Below are positions 1 through 13,700 of a stretch of 43,500 nucleotides of DNA, piece after piece. The stretch is from Glandiceps talaboti (taxonomy: Eukaryota; Hemichordata; Enteropneusta; Spengelidae), in assembly GCF_964340395.1 (NCBI RefSeq), contig NC_135571.1, positions 3,149,611-3,193,110 of the forward strand, in the 5' to 3' direction. A program made the translations under genes and the position numbers. The notes beneath the pieces were generated by a model. That model had not been told where the DNA came from, ran no database searches, and worked only from the letters and a program-made list of their open reading frames with translations. The number at the start of each line of letters is the position of its first letter. Within the stretch, counting starts at the first letter, position 1.

Positions 1-599
1 AATATATCGTACTTGAATTCAGTTCCATAATCCATTTATCATTTTGTTTATACACACATGCAAATTCCCCAAACAGCGTAACTCTACAAGTGCTTTTTTG
101 ATTCAGTTTTATTGTTAAATGATTTGTGCTACTCTAATATACTTAGCTTTTTCATCGATAAGTCTGTACTGTGTATTGTGTATGGCTGATGATTGGACAG
201 AACTGATATGTCATGGTACACTACCCTGGCTGTATACTGTATAATAAACATCACATGATGTGCACAATGTACAAGAAAGAGAGTGATACAATTACCGCGT
301 GTGATTCTATGCTACCCTGACTGTATGTCGATGTGTGTACAAACATATGCAACATACTGACAAGTCATTTCTATGACTAATTTCAAGCTACCCAGACTAC
401 AGATGTATGTACATGACGAGTCTACAAGCTGTACTAGTGACAGAGTCAAAGATTCGTACATCAATGTGCCATCAGAGAATGTGGCAATTAATATTACATC
501 AATGTAGCTCCAACTCTGTGTTACACTGTAGTGGGAATTTACATGTATGCAGAAGGTATTTCACTCCAGCATACCATGGGTATAAATGTATATGTTGAG

Positions 600-628
600 C
601 GGGGGAGGGGGGGGGGGGGGGGAAGGGA
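600..628. repeat. Poly(G) tract
   Basis: G-run with two A interruptions. Similar G-runs occur at 13281-13300 and 26258-26270. It can form quadruplex structures in principle and is prone to length error in assembly. Confidence 0.9.
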
Positions 629-1190
629 GATAAGTCAGCACACTCAATAAGTATCACACCAAACATACATGATGAGTTTATAATTTTACGAATGAGGGGA
701 GTGAAATGGGGAGGGGCGTGAAAACACTCAAAATCAAACTAAATATACATGATGTAAGGGTATGTACATGTTGTATATGACTTTCATGAAATTATTAATA
801 AAATGTAGGATGAGAAATGATATGATATGAATTATTATGTACCTTAATTGAATTCGAGCAAATGCTCATAATACGTTATAGCAGTCATATACTTAATAAT
901 ACAATGCACTAGCTAATGATAACTAATGATAACTAATGATAACCAGCTATTTACAGCTAAAGACTTAAAGTACATAAATGAATGCAATGATTTGTGTAAA
1001 AAGCGCCTCTCACTCAGCATTTTATCAAATTTAATGACAGTCGGCTGTAATAATGCAATGGGATACGAAACTCTCATGATATCATACAAATTTGACTGAA
1101 TACATGAAATGTATTTATACCCCAATGTACATCTGTATAGAGGGAACATGATGACAAGGTGGGACATACGACATGCTTATGTTGAAATTA

Positions 1191-1202
1191 ACAACCACAA
1201 CC

Positions 1203-1243
<41 letters not shown>
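1191..1243. repeat. (CAA)n microsatellite
   Basis: About 15 uninterrupted ACA/CAA units. Confidence 0.95.
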
Positions 1244-1280
1244 ACAAAACCCTATTAAAGTCCTATCTGAAACCATATCA

Positions 1281-1644
1281 TTAAAGCTCCACTAGCTGTA
1301 ATAACTGGAACTTTTTTTGAAACTCTTTTGTTAGATACAATGACTAAATCATAATATTCTACACCCTGTACAGTATTTAATCACATGTAGGAAAATGTAT
1401 TTGTGTACATGTAGCTGTACACATAGTATGGTGCAATCGATCCAATCAAATTTGATTTTAGGTCCATACCCAAAAATCATCACCCCAATGATTCCAACTT
1501 CTTACTATACTACTTATAGATAAATAGACCTCTAATTGACATATACAATGTCTAATTATTGGTATTTTAACAATTTTTAGAGAAAATACTGTTGATTGTC
1601 TGATCAAAAAGATAATACCTCAGTTACAGCTAGTGCACCTTTAA
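1281..1644. mobile_element. TTAA-flanked MITE, family 1, copy 1
   Basis: Starts TTAAAGCTCCACTAGCTGTA and ends with the near reverse complement TTACAGCTAGTGCACCTTTA plus A, bounded by TTAA on both sides. Interior is AT-rich with no ORF. TTAA target sites are typical of piggyBac and Kolobok transposons. Confidence 0.7.
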
Positions 1645-1697
1645 GTTAACATTTCATATCACCTCTAAAATTAAGATCTGTGAAACTTTAGCTCCAG

Positions 1698-1792
1698 TTA
1701 GGACTTTGTCAGTATTACTTTACTACATACTTCAGAATCATTCACATGTAATTTAGCTAAAGGTGGTAGAGTCACAGTTGATTGTGATGAAA
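1698..1792 (-). CDS. Gene A exon 8, candidate terminal exon (residues 279-309)
   Basis: The acceptor is ccatctcaattttcag. It reads 31 codons in phase 1 to a TAA at 1698-1700: VSSQSTVTLPPLAKLHVNDS, then EVCSKVILTKS. An alternative donor GAA|GTATGT at 1730-1725 would end the exon at 1731 in phase 0 and continue the gene to the left or outside the window. I see no convincing poly(A) signal just downstream, so the true 3' end is open. Confidence 0.48.
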
Positions 1793-4700
1793 CTGAAAAT
1801 TGAGATGGTGATTTACGCAGATGATTAGTGAAAACACAAAACGACAAGACATAATGTATAATAACATGCAGCATAGTGAAGGCCACGAAACATCATCTTC
1901 ATCTCTTTGACAATTACACAGCGCCCTCTTGTGGTGAAACATTTGAATTTACTTGTGAGAACATAGACTAAAACATGAAAAAGTAGGTATGCTGATAGGC
2001 ACACAAATTGTGCACTTTCAAATAAAATTTTGAAATTTGGCATGCATGTATAACTTTTGAGTACATATTTTTTCTGATATAGTGCCAATTGAATATCGCC
2101 CTCTTGTGGTGAAATATTTGTATTTACATGAAAATACAAGAACATAGGTATAAACTTGACCAAAAACAATTACAAAGTATGTTATAAAATGTAGATCAAG
2201 AGATTCATAGATTTAGAGGCCTTAAACTTTCATAAGAGTACACACTTTATATACACACAAACATGAGAAATAAACCATAGAAATGTTAGAACGTTAATCA
2301 TCCAATGATCATATTTCATAATCACATAGACATATGTGTGGAAAGTGCATATTTCAAATAAATCTGCTAAAAAACAACCAATCCCAAAACATTGTAGAGC
2401 TCTGAGGATTCAACTGTAATTGTATATAGCAAGCTAGCAAAATTACACACATAATTTGCCAAATACACAATCACATCGACATTAATGTGAGACACAAATC
2501 AACGCATGCAAATGTTAATAAATTATTATAACCTTACCACTTCTTGAAGACACAGACTTTCCACTAGTTAGTCGAGAACCCACTTGGTGTGAAAAAAGGT
2601 TAGAAATAATTGTCATTATGTGCATAAGTTGAAGAAATTCTGAGAAAGAATTCTACAGAATTCTTCGTTGTTTTAAGTGCTGTTGTTTTAATAAGATTAG
2701 ATAAAGGAAAGTACAGCCTGGTACCTGTAGACTTGAAGGATTAATATGACTACATTATTTCAGCTATCCTAACTGCCATGTTGACTATTTCAGCATTCCT
2801 AAATGCCATTTTTATTTTTTTATTTTCACTCATCCCCAAGCCTAGAAACAGTTTTTAGGTCCAGAAGTAAATTATTTAAGCCACGCCACACCACACATAA
2901 CATGTGCAAGAAACTAACATCAATTAAAATAAGATAGATTATATTTCCCATAAAAAAACTACTCAAGAATACACCTAATTAAAGATTCATCATGTGACCT
3001 GATTGCAATTTAAATACATCAATTATGATTTAAATATGTCTAATTGTGTATTCGACCAATCAGGTTCTGTGTAGTGATGCCAGAGAAATATTACTGGATC
3101 TAAACATTGTTTGTAGGCTTGAGGAAAAGTGAAAATTCAAAATATCAAAATGTCTAAATGGCAGTTAGGTTAGCTGAAACGGTGTAGTAGCGTTAGTCCT
3201 TCAAGACTACAGGTAAGCTAAGGAATGTAGGAATTGTCTCAGAATGACACATATACTCAAAAAGGGAAATTGCAAAATTTTGAACCCATATTTCTAAATC
3301 AAAGCAAAGTGTAATATTTCTAAACAAATGAAAGATAAACAAAACTTATAAGAACTTTCTTTGCTGGAATTAATATTAATCTTCAAAGTCAGTATTGTCT
3401 TTTTTTTCAAATTTTCTTCCTTTGGCTTATTCTTGTTCTAAATTTGTCATTTTATTTCCACCATAACAAATAAATTATGAGTTATGATAGAAAATACAAA
3501 TGGAAGAAACACATATTTGTATTTGATTGAATATTCTTTGACTTAACTTAATTTATATATTTTGTTAATTTATTTGTTATGTATGTTTTTTTCCTGGTGA
3601 AATCAATAAATCAAATCAAATACATATATCAGTAAGCACAATTTACGTTTTATCATTTTCATACAAAATTCTTAGCAAAATGCAGTCATGAAGGAATGAT
3701 ATGAATTTGACATGTTTCAATGAATCAAGCTGAACAAGACTATAAGATATTGGTACCCTGTGCTGTTCAGCCCTATCAGGCTTCTAAACCACAGTGAGTA
3801 TTAGCTGACAGCGTGGCATAAAAGTCATATCCTACTGACTAAATTTGAACAAAATTTACTCAGCAAATGAATTTCACTTTTTGAGCTGATGTGAAAAACT
3901 GAGACAGTCCCGTTACTTTGTAAACAATGACTACGGCACTTGTACACCAATGATGAGATTGACAATATTTTCAATAATTTTGTTCTGTCAACTTTAAATA
4001 TTGCAGGGGAAAAAATTCGGATGAATTCCATTCTAAAAGCATTTTATCGAGTCCACACAGATGTTTTATACCGCACTTAAGCCAAGTTGAATGCATTTGA
4101 ACAAAAAATACAGCATTTATAACCTGGTTGTTCTATGTCATATTAGGGACTGGATACAAACTACAGGAGGGAGGGGTGTTTTTTCAGAAGGAAGGAAGGG
4201 GTAGTTTTTCAGAAGTTTGATCATGACAAAGATTTACCCTCCCCCACACTTGACGTAAGAGTTACATGATGATTGCATAGGATTATTCCATTTTTAAATA
4301 TCAACTTTCTCTATTGCTCTGCTCAACAACTGTTTTTTTCACCCCAAAATTTTTCATCCTTACTTGACAATGGGTTTATTAAAAGAAACACAACTAAAAT
4401 TATGGAAATATTGTCATACTCATCAACGTTGTCTAAAAAGAAGAAATCATATAATACGACTCTGGTAATTGAGGCTTCGATTTACTTAGACACAAACTAA
4501 ATCTATTGTTCTTCAATGTGGTACATTACACAAGTGGGTGATAGCAGTTCCTCTGTTGTGTGATTCTAATCACCCTGTGATCAACATAGTATAAACATTG
4601 GAAGTTCCAAAACAGTAGTGCAAGTTAATGGAACTCTGTCAATAAAACATACCATAATTAAACCAATGACCATTCAACAGCTTATCACTGTTGTATCAAC

Positions 4701-7700
4701 ATGTTGTGACAATAGATTTAGTTTGTGACTATCATAGTAAACCAAAGCCTTGATTACCAGAACACTATATGCAGGCCATGCATTTATATTCATAGCTTGT
4801 ACATGCATTACATCAACATAACATGTACTGATGAACTGGTACAAACTCCCTCAACCAATGAAATTGCATATTCCAAATATCCATGTCAAAGGTCATATGC
4901 TCATTTGCATAATCCAATTTCTCATAATGCTATACTGAATAGAGAAGGGATGAATTCAGGAAAAAAGCCGTTTACAATCCCTTAGCTAAACTGCCCACGG
5001 CACTGATCTGTAACTATGCTAACCTCTCATAGTAGACCAGAGCTAGTGTATTCACAGATTCAGCATGATGGACAGTCTGTCGAACAGATTACACAAGTTT
5101 TTATCCTGAATTTACAAATTGAAAACAACCCTACTGAACATTGCATTATGGGAAATACCAACTATTGATTCCATATCTTTTGTGTCTTATAAAGATTTCA
5201 TATAATTTCATAATTTTTCCAAGTTTTCGAAGATTTTGATTTCATTTTCTAAGATTCACGAGTACACATAATGTTCCTGTCTTCTGGATCTAAACTTTAA
5301 CTTAGCGCTGAACATGTTGCTTTAACCTTTACCCTCTAACCTCTGACCTTTTATCCATGTTTCTTCATAGACAGTGGAGAGGTTTCTGTCTATGATTCCC
5401 TTAGTCTTGGTTACCCAGACTCTCGTCACTGAGGGCACCCAGCTTTCACCCACTTGATCCTGCTTGATCTCACTCAGCAGACGGCAGTATGGCGCCCTCA
5501 ACGACGAGAGTCTAGATTATAATTCCTTAAAATATATTTTACGCTCGTAAATGACATGGATTTAAAATCAGATTCTAATTTTTATTACTGTTTTACGTTT
5601 CTTGGGATATCATTATAAAAGAAATTTACTTTAATTTCTAATAATTTACGCTATTCTCGCATAATTTAATTTTGGCCTACGGTAATTTTATTGCGATACA
5701 GTATAATATATTTTAGGCGATACAGTACAATATATTTTATTTTTTTAAATAATTTCATATAATCATCTGATAACAGAGACAGAGAATCGAGTTCGACTAC
5801 CAGATATTGCATGCATTAAGTAAAACTACTAATCAGAAAAATCTACACTCTTGTGCACTGAAGAGGCCAAGCTGAAAAGAATGGCACTGGAGTGGAGTTG
5901 GAGAATGGCATTTTACTGTAGCTCTTCCCGTACCACGCCTGGTGCTTTGCAATAGCAAGTTGTATTCAAATATAAATTAGATTACGATTTCCCAGAACAC
6001 AAATTAAAAAATAATTGCAAAAAAAACACACTTTGAAATAAAGCCATTCCTCTCAGTTTTGCCCCTTTTTCATTCAACGTAATATTTCACTACATTGAGT
6101 ACATCAGTACAAATAGACATGCAGATAGAAAAAACAACAAAGTCAACTTAAAGATGACTTCAGAGCATGCAGGAATATAAGACCTTATATTTGAGAATCT
6201 AAGAGAGCATTATCAACATGCAAGTATCACCAATTATCAGATCTTACCCGCTGACCCATAGTCAGAATGTTCGCTATTGGCAGGCACACCTTAACATAGG
6301 AAAGTAAAAATCAAACATTTGTATAAAGTCTTTTAGATAACAACACCAATTTTTATAGAAGTTTGTACTTGCAGTCAGACAGAAAACCTCCCATGATTCT
6401 TTGCAGTGAGGTTAAAGGTCAAAACTGCAAGGAACCCTGGGAGGAATAAAAGTTGATAGCCAGACTGTAAAAAAAATTAGTATTAATCACACAGGTACTA
6501 ATTATACAGGTAGTATTAATCACACAGGTACTAATTTACAGATAGTTTACCTATAAAGCCCACATAATTGTCAACAAAGGATTGCACAGATAAAGTTAAC
6601 CCAAAAGTATTCTAAACTTATTATATGTAATATTTCACAACAACCAGCAATTACCATGGTAACACCTTGCACCAGAGCTGGGTTTCTCTTTAATAAGAAA
6701 CTTTCTTGTAAAGCTTTTCAACACAATTATGGGATATACACAACACGGCATGCAGTGCACAAATAATACTCCCATAACTTAACATTTACAGTAACATACT
6801 TGGAATAAAGTGTCTAGCGCTACCAGGTGACCTTTCACCTTTCACCTTTGACTTGACATGCACTAATTTATTCATAGGTTTGTTCTAAACTAGTGGCTAT
6901 GACGGGGGTTATAGGATGAGAAATGAGATGGGCTGTTTAGGATGGACATGGAGATGAAACTAGTGACAACAAAATGAATTAAAAACATTTGAGATGACAA
7001 AACACTGTGTAACGAATTATTTACCAAACATTGGTTGACTTTCATGACCTCATGTGACCCTAGATTTTGTATAATTTTGTAGATATAGAAGTTAGTTTGT
7101 AAGGTATCCCATGACGGGGCGCCCTCAAACATCAGTCAACCCCTTTCACAGGCCAATGAGGGCAGAGTAACATGATATATGTTACACCAAATTACAGCCC
7201 AGGATCAGATAGATGGTCACGAAAGTAGCCAAGTAAATGGTTGAATATTATTTGTGAGTTAATTAGCACCGCAATGTCAAACTTTTAAATAACATAATAG
7301 TTCAAATCATGAATGCACACCTAGTGGCCAAACTTTACAATCTTTTGTTTTTTCTGATTATAACTGAATTATTGGATATTAGCAATCTATCTTGACAATG
7401 ATTCTCATCCAAAAGCTGCTTCTAGACAGCACCCCTAGTGGCCAAACTATACAATCTTTTGTTTTTATCTGGTAAACGGCATTTAGTAATCTACCGGTAC
7501 ATTGATGTGTCTTAATTCTCATACCTTCTTTACACAATCAAAAGACAATGAAAAGTTAAACTATAGAACTATGAACTATAGTATGTATGGCTTGAAGTAG
7601 GCTAGAGATTATCCATGGCTTTGAATCTCAAGGTCTCTTTTCGAATCTCAAATCTCTCTTTACATTTGAATTCATAGATAGCCTCTAGACTAGATTGGGT

Positions 7701-10700
7701 GTAGTGTATACACAATACTAATATGGTGCTGTGGTTCATGTTATATGTATATCATGCATGAAAACTAATTTAATATTGAACATTTTTTTAATTAAATTAC
7801 TTCAAGACCTTTGTACAGTACTCTGTGAGTTTGGAAATTTTACCACAAATAAAAGGAACAACGTTGACAGCTAACAAAAAGCTAACTGGAAACAAAGAAC
7901 AATGCCATCATAACTAAGTTTACGTAGCTTTCCATGAGATTTCAATGAAGCCATGTGATATCAACACCTTACGCGCCTCTAGAGGTAATTTTTTTTACAA
8001 ATTAACTACAACAGAATGGCTACATATTAAAGGAATTGAAATAGCATCATTTTACACATGATGAAAATAATAGCACATAATTATGACAAACAGTAAATTA
8101 CTTTCCTTGTGTATAATATATACAGGTTGTATAATGAATGCTGTCTATGTGATATAGTTCAAACCCTGTCTTTCCACGGTTGTAGATTTTTGTGTACAAA
8201 CAAATACCTCCCTCGTAAAAAGTGGATCAAATTGTTTGAGACAAAAGTTTTAGGTGGAATGTATCGAGTTTATAATTGGGATCACCGATTGGGAATAAGT
8301 TACAAGTACATTCTAGACTGTAAGATACATCATGTCGTTCTGCCCTCACAGGTCTCCTCTCACTGAGGGAGGGGTGGACCGATGTGTGAGGGCGCCCTGT
8401 CATGGCGTACCTTACAGACTATAAATAGATTCCTGCTGAAAAGTGTGGCCCTACCAAGAAAATTACCAGAAATTTTAACATTAAAAGTGGTAAAATTCCA
8501 AACCTTGCAATATCACTACACAGTGCTTATGTTATGAAATGAACAACATACGTGAAATAAACAACACCAAAAAATCGTTGTGTGTGTAGGGTTAAATGCA
8601 TTATTTGGGCAATTCACACAGGATGTGGAATCATTTGGGCAAGTGCAATGGATTATGGGTATGAGACACAATGCATGATGGGATATTGAATTGTGATCCT
8701 CACCAGGGCTGGGTAAGAAGATATCATTTTCATTGTCAAACCATCGCACACCTTTAGAAGCTAAGAACAAACAAACAATCAAACAATCAATGAGAGGTCA
8801 ACTCAAATCATGTCATTAGGCCTGATCACATGATTTTTCATAGCCTATGGAAAGTTTGAATTAGACTACAACACAGGAATCACTTTCTGATTGGGTTAAC
8901 ATCGAGCTGGCTTAGTCCTAAAATAGGGTGTATGCACAAAAGTACGAACACCAGGCTGGCATTGACACCTGACCAACATGTATTTGCAACTGACAAGGTT
9001 ATGCCTTCTCCATAGCATTTTGAACTATGTTGATATTCTTCAGTCGTCCTCAAATATGCAAGCAATGTATTGTACTGGTTGCTGCAATACTTTGATGTCC
9101 ACTGACTTTATAGTGTTGTGGTTAAATGGTTACTGCAACACTTTGATGTCCACTGACATTATACCAGTAGTTGCTGCTACAGATTAATTTTGCACAGCAA
9201 TACAGTGACAGTGTTGTGGTTGCTGCTGTACTTTGATGTCCACAGACTATAATATAGTCAGCATTCTTGCAATACTTAAGTGTAGCAGTTGCTGCAATGT
9301 TTAACTTCGACAAACATGGTTATAGTCGCTGCCATTGTCCGTCAAAAGACATTACAGTATTGTTATTTCTGGTATGTTTTAATGTCCAAAGACATTTAGT
9401 GTAATCTTCAATGCTCGGAAATCACACTGTAACCTGAATAAATTTACAAACTAAATTGTATGCAAATGTATGCAAATTATACACAATTCAATAACAAAAA
9501 TATGGTTAAAGATTAAATCAAGATTAAGTTGACTGATGTCCTGTAGAAATAAAACATGTTTGTCAAATTGATGTTTTCCTCTCTTACCTTTTCTTTTAGG
9601 TCTTGGAGGAGGAGGTGGCTCTTCTTTCCGTCTGTAATGCCAAAAATCTGGAGGTTTCAGAATTTTCTTCTTTCGCTTGTGATCTTGTTTTGGTGCAGGA
9701 GTCTTTTCCATATGTGCATGAAAACGGGGACATGGTAAATGTGGGAATTCATCGTATTCAGGCTGAAAAAAAAATGATATAAAAAGTTTTGAGACTAGAT
9801 ATTGCATCATGTCTGACATATGTGAAATGTAACATCTATGGTTGCTATATCTTGAAAGTACCCTCTAAAACAGAAATAGGATGGCCAGAGAATTTTACCC
9901 ACTTCATAATAACAGCGCCCTCTATGACAGAAATAATGACTAGTGATCATATAATTTTTTACTTACCACATAGTGATAGCGCCCTCTATCATACAGATTA
10001 GCAGTGTGATGAAACCTGAAGTAGAGACTATTTTCATCATCCTACAAAAAAAATGATATTTTACATTTAGTTACTTAGCTTGACTTTGTAACTTAAATCA
10101 CCATAGCAACCTAATGTTAAAGCTGCACTAGCTGTAACTGGAGATTATTATTTCGAAAAGACAACCAACAATATATTCACTGGAAATTGTGTAAATACCA
10201 ATAATTTAGATATTGTTTTTGTTAATTAGAGGTCTATTTTAAGTAGTACAGAATCAAGTTGAAGTCATTATCAAATTGTGGGGGCTGATTTTAGGGTACA
10301 CAGCCAAAAATTTGATTTGATTTATTGTACATTATGTACTGCTTCACAAATACATTTACTCACTTGTGATTCTGTACTGTGCAGAGTGTACGATATTATG
10401 AGTATGTCAAAATACAAAATGTATGTTGCAGCTAGTTCAGTTTCCATTACAATTTCTGAAATTTTTAATTGTAAAATTCTTGTTTATGTTTCCAGGACCT
10501 TTAACTTTAACATACCACATAGATGCATCCATCCCTTACACAGTGTCTGCTCTGTAGACGCAATAAAGATAACACACAAACATCACTTACACAGTGTCTG
10601 CTCTGTAGACGCAATAAAGATAACACACAAACATCACTTACACAGTGTCTGCTCTGTAGACGCAATAAAGATAACACACAAACATCACTTACACAGTGTC

Positions 10701-13700
10701 TGCTCTGTAGACACAATAAAGATAACACACAAACATCACTTACACAGTGTCTGCTCTGGAGACACAATAAAGATAACACACAAACATCACTTACATAGTG
10801 TCTGCTCTGTAGACACAATAAAGATAACACACAAACATCCCTTACACAGTGTCTGCTCTGTAAACACAATAAAGATAACACACAAACATCCCTTATACAG
10901 TGTCTGCTCTGTAGACACAATAAAGATAACACACAAACATCACTTACATAGTGTCTGCTCTGTAGACACAATAAAGATAACACACAAACATCCCTTACAC
11001 AGTGTCTGCTCTGTAGACACAATAAAGATAACACACAAACATCCCTTACACAGTGTCTGCTCTGTAGACACAATAAAGATAACACACAAACATCACTTAC
11101 ACAGTGTCTGCTCTGTAGACACAATAAAGATAACACACAGACATCCCTTACACAGTGTCTGCTCTGTAGACACAATAAAGATAACACACAGACATCCCTT
11201 ACACAGTGTCTGCTCTGTAGACACAATAAAGATAACACACAAACATTCCTTACATTGTGTCTGCTCTGTAGACACAATACAGATAACATACAAACATCCC
11301 TTACACAGTGTCTGCTCTGTAGACACAATAAAGATAACACACAAACATCCCTTACACAGTGTCTGCTTTGTAGACACAATAAAGATAACACACAAACATC
11401 CCTTACATAGTGTCTGCTCTGTAGACACAATAAAGATAACACACAAACATCCCTTACACAGTGTCTGCTCTGTAGACACAATAAAGATAACACACAAACA
11501 TCCCTCACACAGTGTCTGCTCTGTAGACACAATAAAGATAACACACAAACATACCTAGGTTGGTTGATGGAAATGATGGGTGGGAGAAAGAGACGGAGGG
11601 GTGGGGGGCAGAGATTGAATGTAGTGAAATTACTGCAGAACCAATGATGAAGACACACATTGTCGTGACATAGAACAACCGGGGTATAAATTCCATATTT
11701 TTTTCATTCAACTTGGCTTGGTATAATGAGTACTACTGTGCATGGTTCATTTGTACATTTTATATGTTATATTTTTTTAAAAGTACAAAAAACATTATTT
11801 GTCAAAGAGTTAGAAAAGTCTGGTTTAAAAAATCCAATATCATTGTCGTAATTATTAAAGAATAAAACCTTTCAAATCTCAAATAAATTTCACAAACATA
11901 GAACCCATAATGAAAGCACGACTAAGTATCTTTAGAAAATCAACTACGACTGTACATAATTTATTTCTTGTTGCCATGGCAATCATTCTATACTATTGAT
12001 TCTCTATATATATTCAAGCAACACCCCAAGGAATTTCCTTTCTGGGTGATAAAAAATTCCCAATTTTCTTATCTTTTCATTTTCCAACAAAAAGGTAAAA
12101 ACAAGAAATCAATCATACCTTTACAAAGTGATTGTCATTTTTAAAACATAAAAGCACGGGAAGTATTTTATAATGATTGATTCGTTGTAGAGATTTATAG
12201 ATTTTAAACTCTATTGTTATGCAAATTACCCCGACTTCCAGCTCTTCAAAGTACTGGTGAATATTTTATGGAGTACTGTTATTAATAAAATATTAATACT
12301 TTGAGTACCGTAACTTTCTTACATTATTCATAATGCAGACATGGTTTCGTTAATTTTACAGTAAGACGTTTATAAAAGTCAAACGGTTTTATTGTACATG
12401 TACTTGATTTAGACACTTCCTTGTCTGTGCCTTAGAGGAGAGTGTGCTCCCCTGGGTGTGCTATTTTCTATGGTTTCAGAAATATCCATGTTATGTAGTT
12501 CTTGATAAGTTGCCATCCAGTAAATTCTCTATTTGCTGTCGCCATGTGGATAGGTTTGTCAGTACATTTACAAAAAGACAAACATATTTCAATTTGCTCA
12601 AAAGTTTCTCAGAAGGCCTTATTTTATAGTTGTAAATGGAAAGACCGAATATCTTCAGAATAACTACGTGTATTTCTAAATTTTGTATTTTGTCATTTCT
12701 CTTTCACCAGTCTAGTAGATTTAGGTACAAACTGAATACGAATCAACTGAAAAGTGAATTTTACATGACATGCTAGCAATGTGGTGTTTTTCTGTGTGTG
12801 TTTTTATTCCTGTCTGCCTGGTAGGTTTTGTTGAAATTCAAGGACAGCAAACAAAGTATTTTATTGATGGGTCCTAAGCTTACATTTCTCATATATAAGG
12901 CAAAACAGAAATGTGTGTTTCTGATATCCTGCCTATTCTGAAAAAAATGTTTACAGTTTGAAAAGTTAAATGATTTCCATGTAAAATTTCTTGCTAATAT
13001 ATCGTTCCAGAGAACCTAAGTCTTGTCAGACCGTAAGTTGAATTTATATAGTACAACCTGCATATTGTGCTCATCTACTTCACTAAGTTTTTAGTGTCTT
13101 TAGTTACCGGGTACTTCTTTTACACCTCATCAAACGATCGCAGAAATATTGTGACCAATGAGTGTCTTTGTCTTGAAGGTTTAGGAACCTGGTAAAACTT
13201 GCCATAACTTCAGTGAGGAATCCAAATGAAATACATACACATACACATAAAGAACTCGGGTAGATTTTTTTTTTTTTTGGGAGGGGGGGGGGGGGGGGTA
13301 GATTTTACCTATTACTATATGTTGTAGTAATAGGTAGTTCTTTCCCGCCTTGCAAAAAAAATTTCTTTCCTTTATAATTTTTCCCTCTGTTTCTTATTTT
13401 AGACCAGAATTGGAAAAATACACATTGTGAAATTATTTGTATCAAAATTTTGGTTAAATTGATCAAAATATGAGAATTGTTGTTTCTTTTTTATATTTCT
13501 TTCTGTCTCATTTCATTTTAGACTGGAATTTGCCCTTAAAACAACATTGTAAATAAGTTAAAAATATGAACACCAGTAGTTTTAGTAATACAATATGAAG
13601 AATGTAGCTACCGGAGATTTATAAAAATTCCACTTCAGTAATCATGTTTACTAATATTATTAGCTACTTGCAAAACTGTCGAAAGTCTGTAAAAATAATG

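Larger units (their letters stand above)
1..1280. other. Unassigned AT-rich DNA at the left end
   Basis: Short ORFs only, none with splice sites or recognisable content. Holds the poly(G) and (CAA)n tracts. It could include the 3' UTR or further exons of gene A. Confidence 0.5.

Noticed and set aside
6890-7132. 80-aa minus-strand ORF
   Set aside because: Overlaps an inverted-repeat arm and lacks splice sites consistent with gene A phases.
10535-11554. CRISPR-like array
   Set aside because: The units are contiguous tandem copies with no unique spacers, and the DNA is eukaryotic.
10278-11658. Long ORFs (up to 426 aa plus, 383 aa minus) with repeated HSVCSVDTIKITHK or LLCLQSRH peptides
   Set aside because: They are produced by the 51-bp minisatellite, appear on both strands and several frames, and have no splice or start support.
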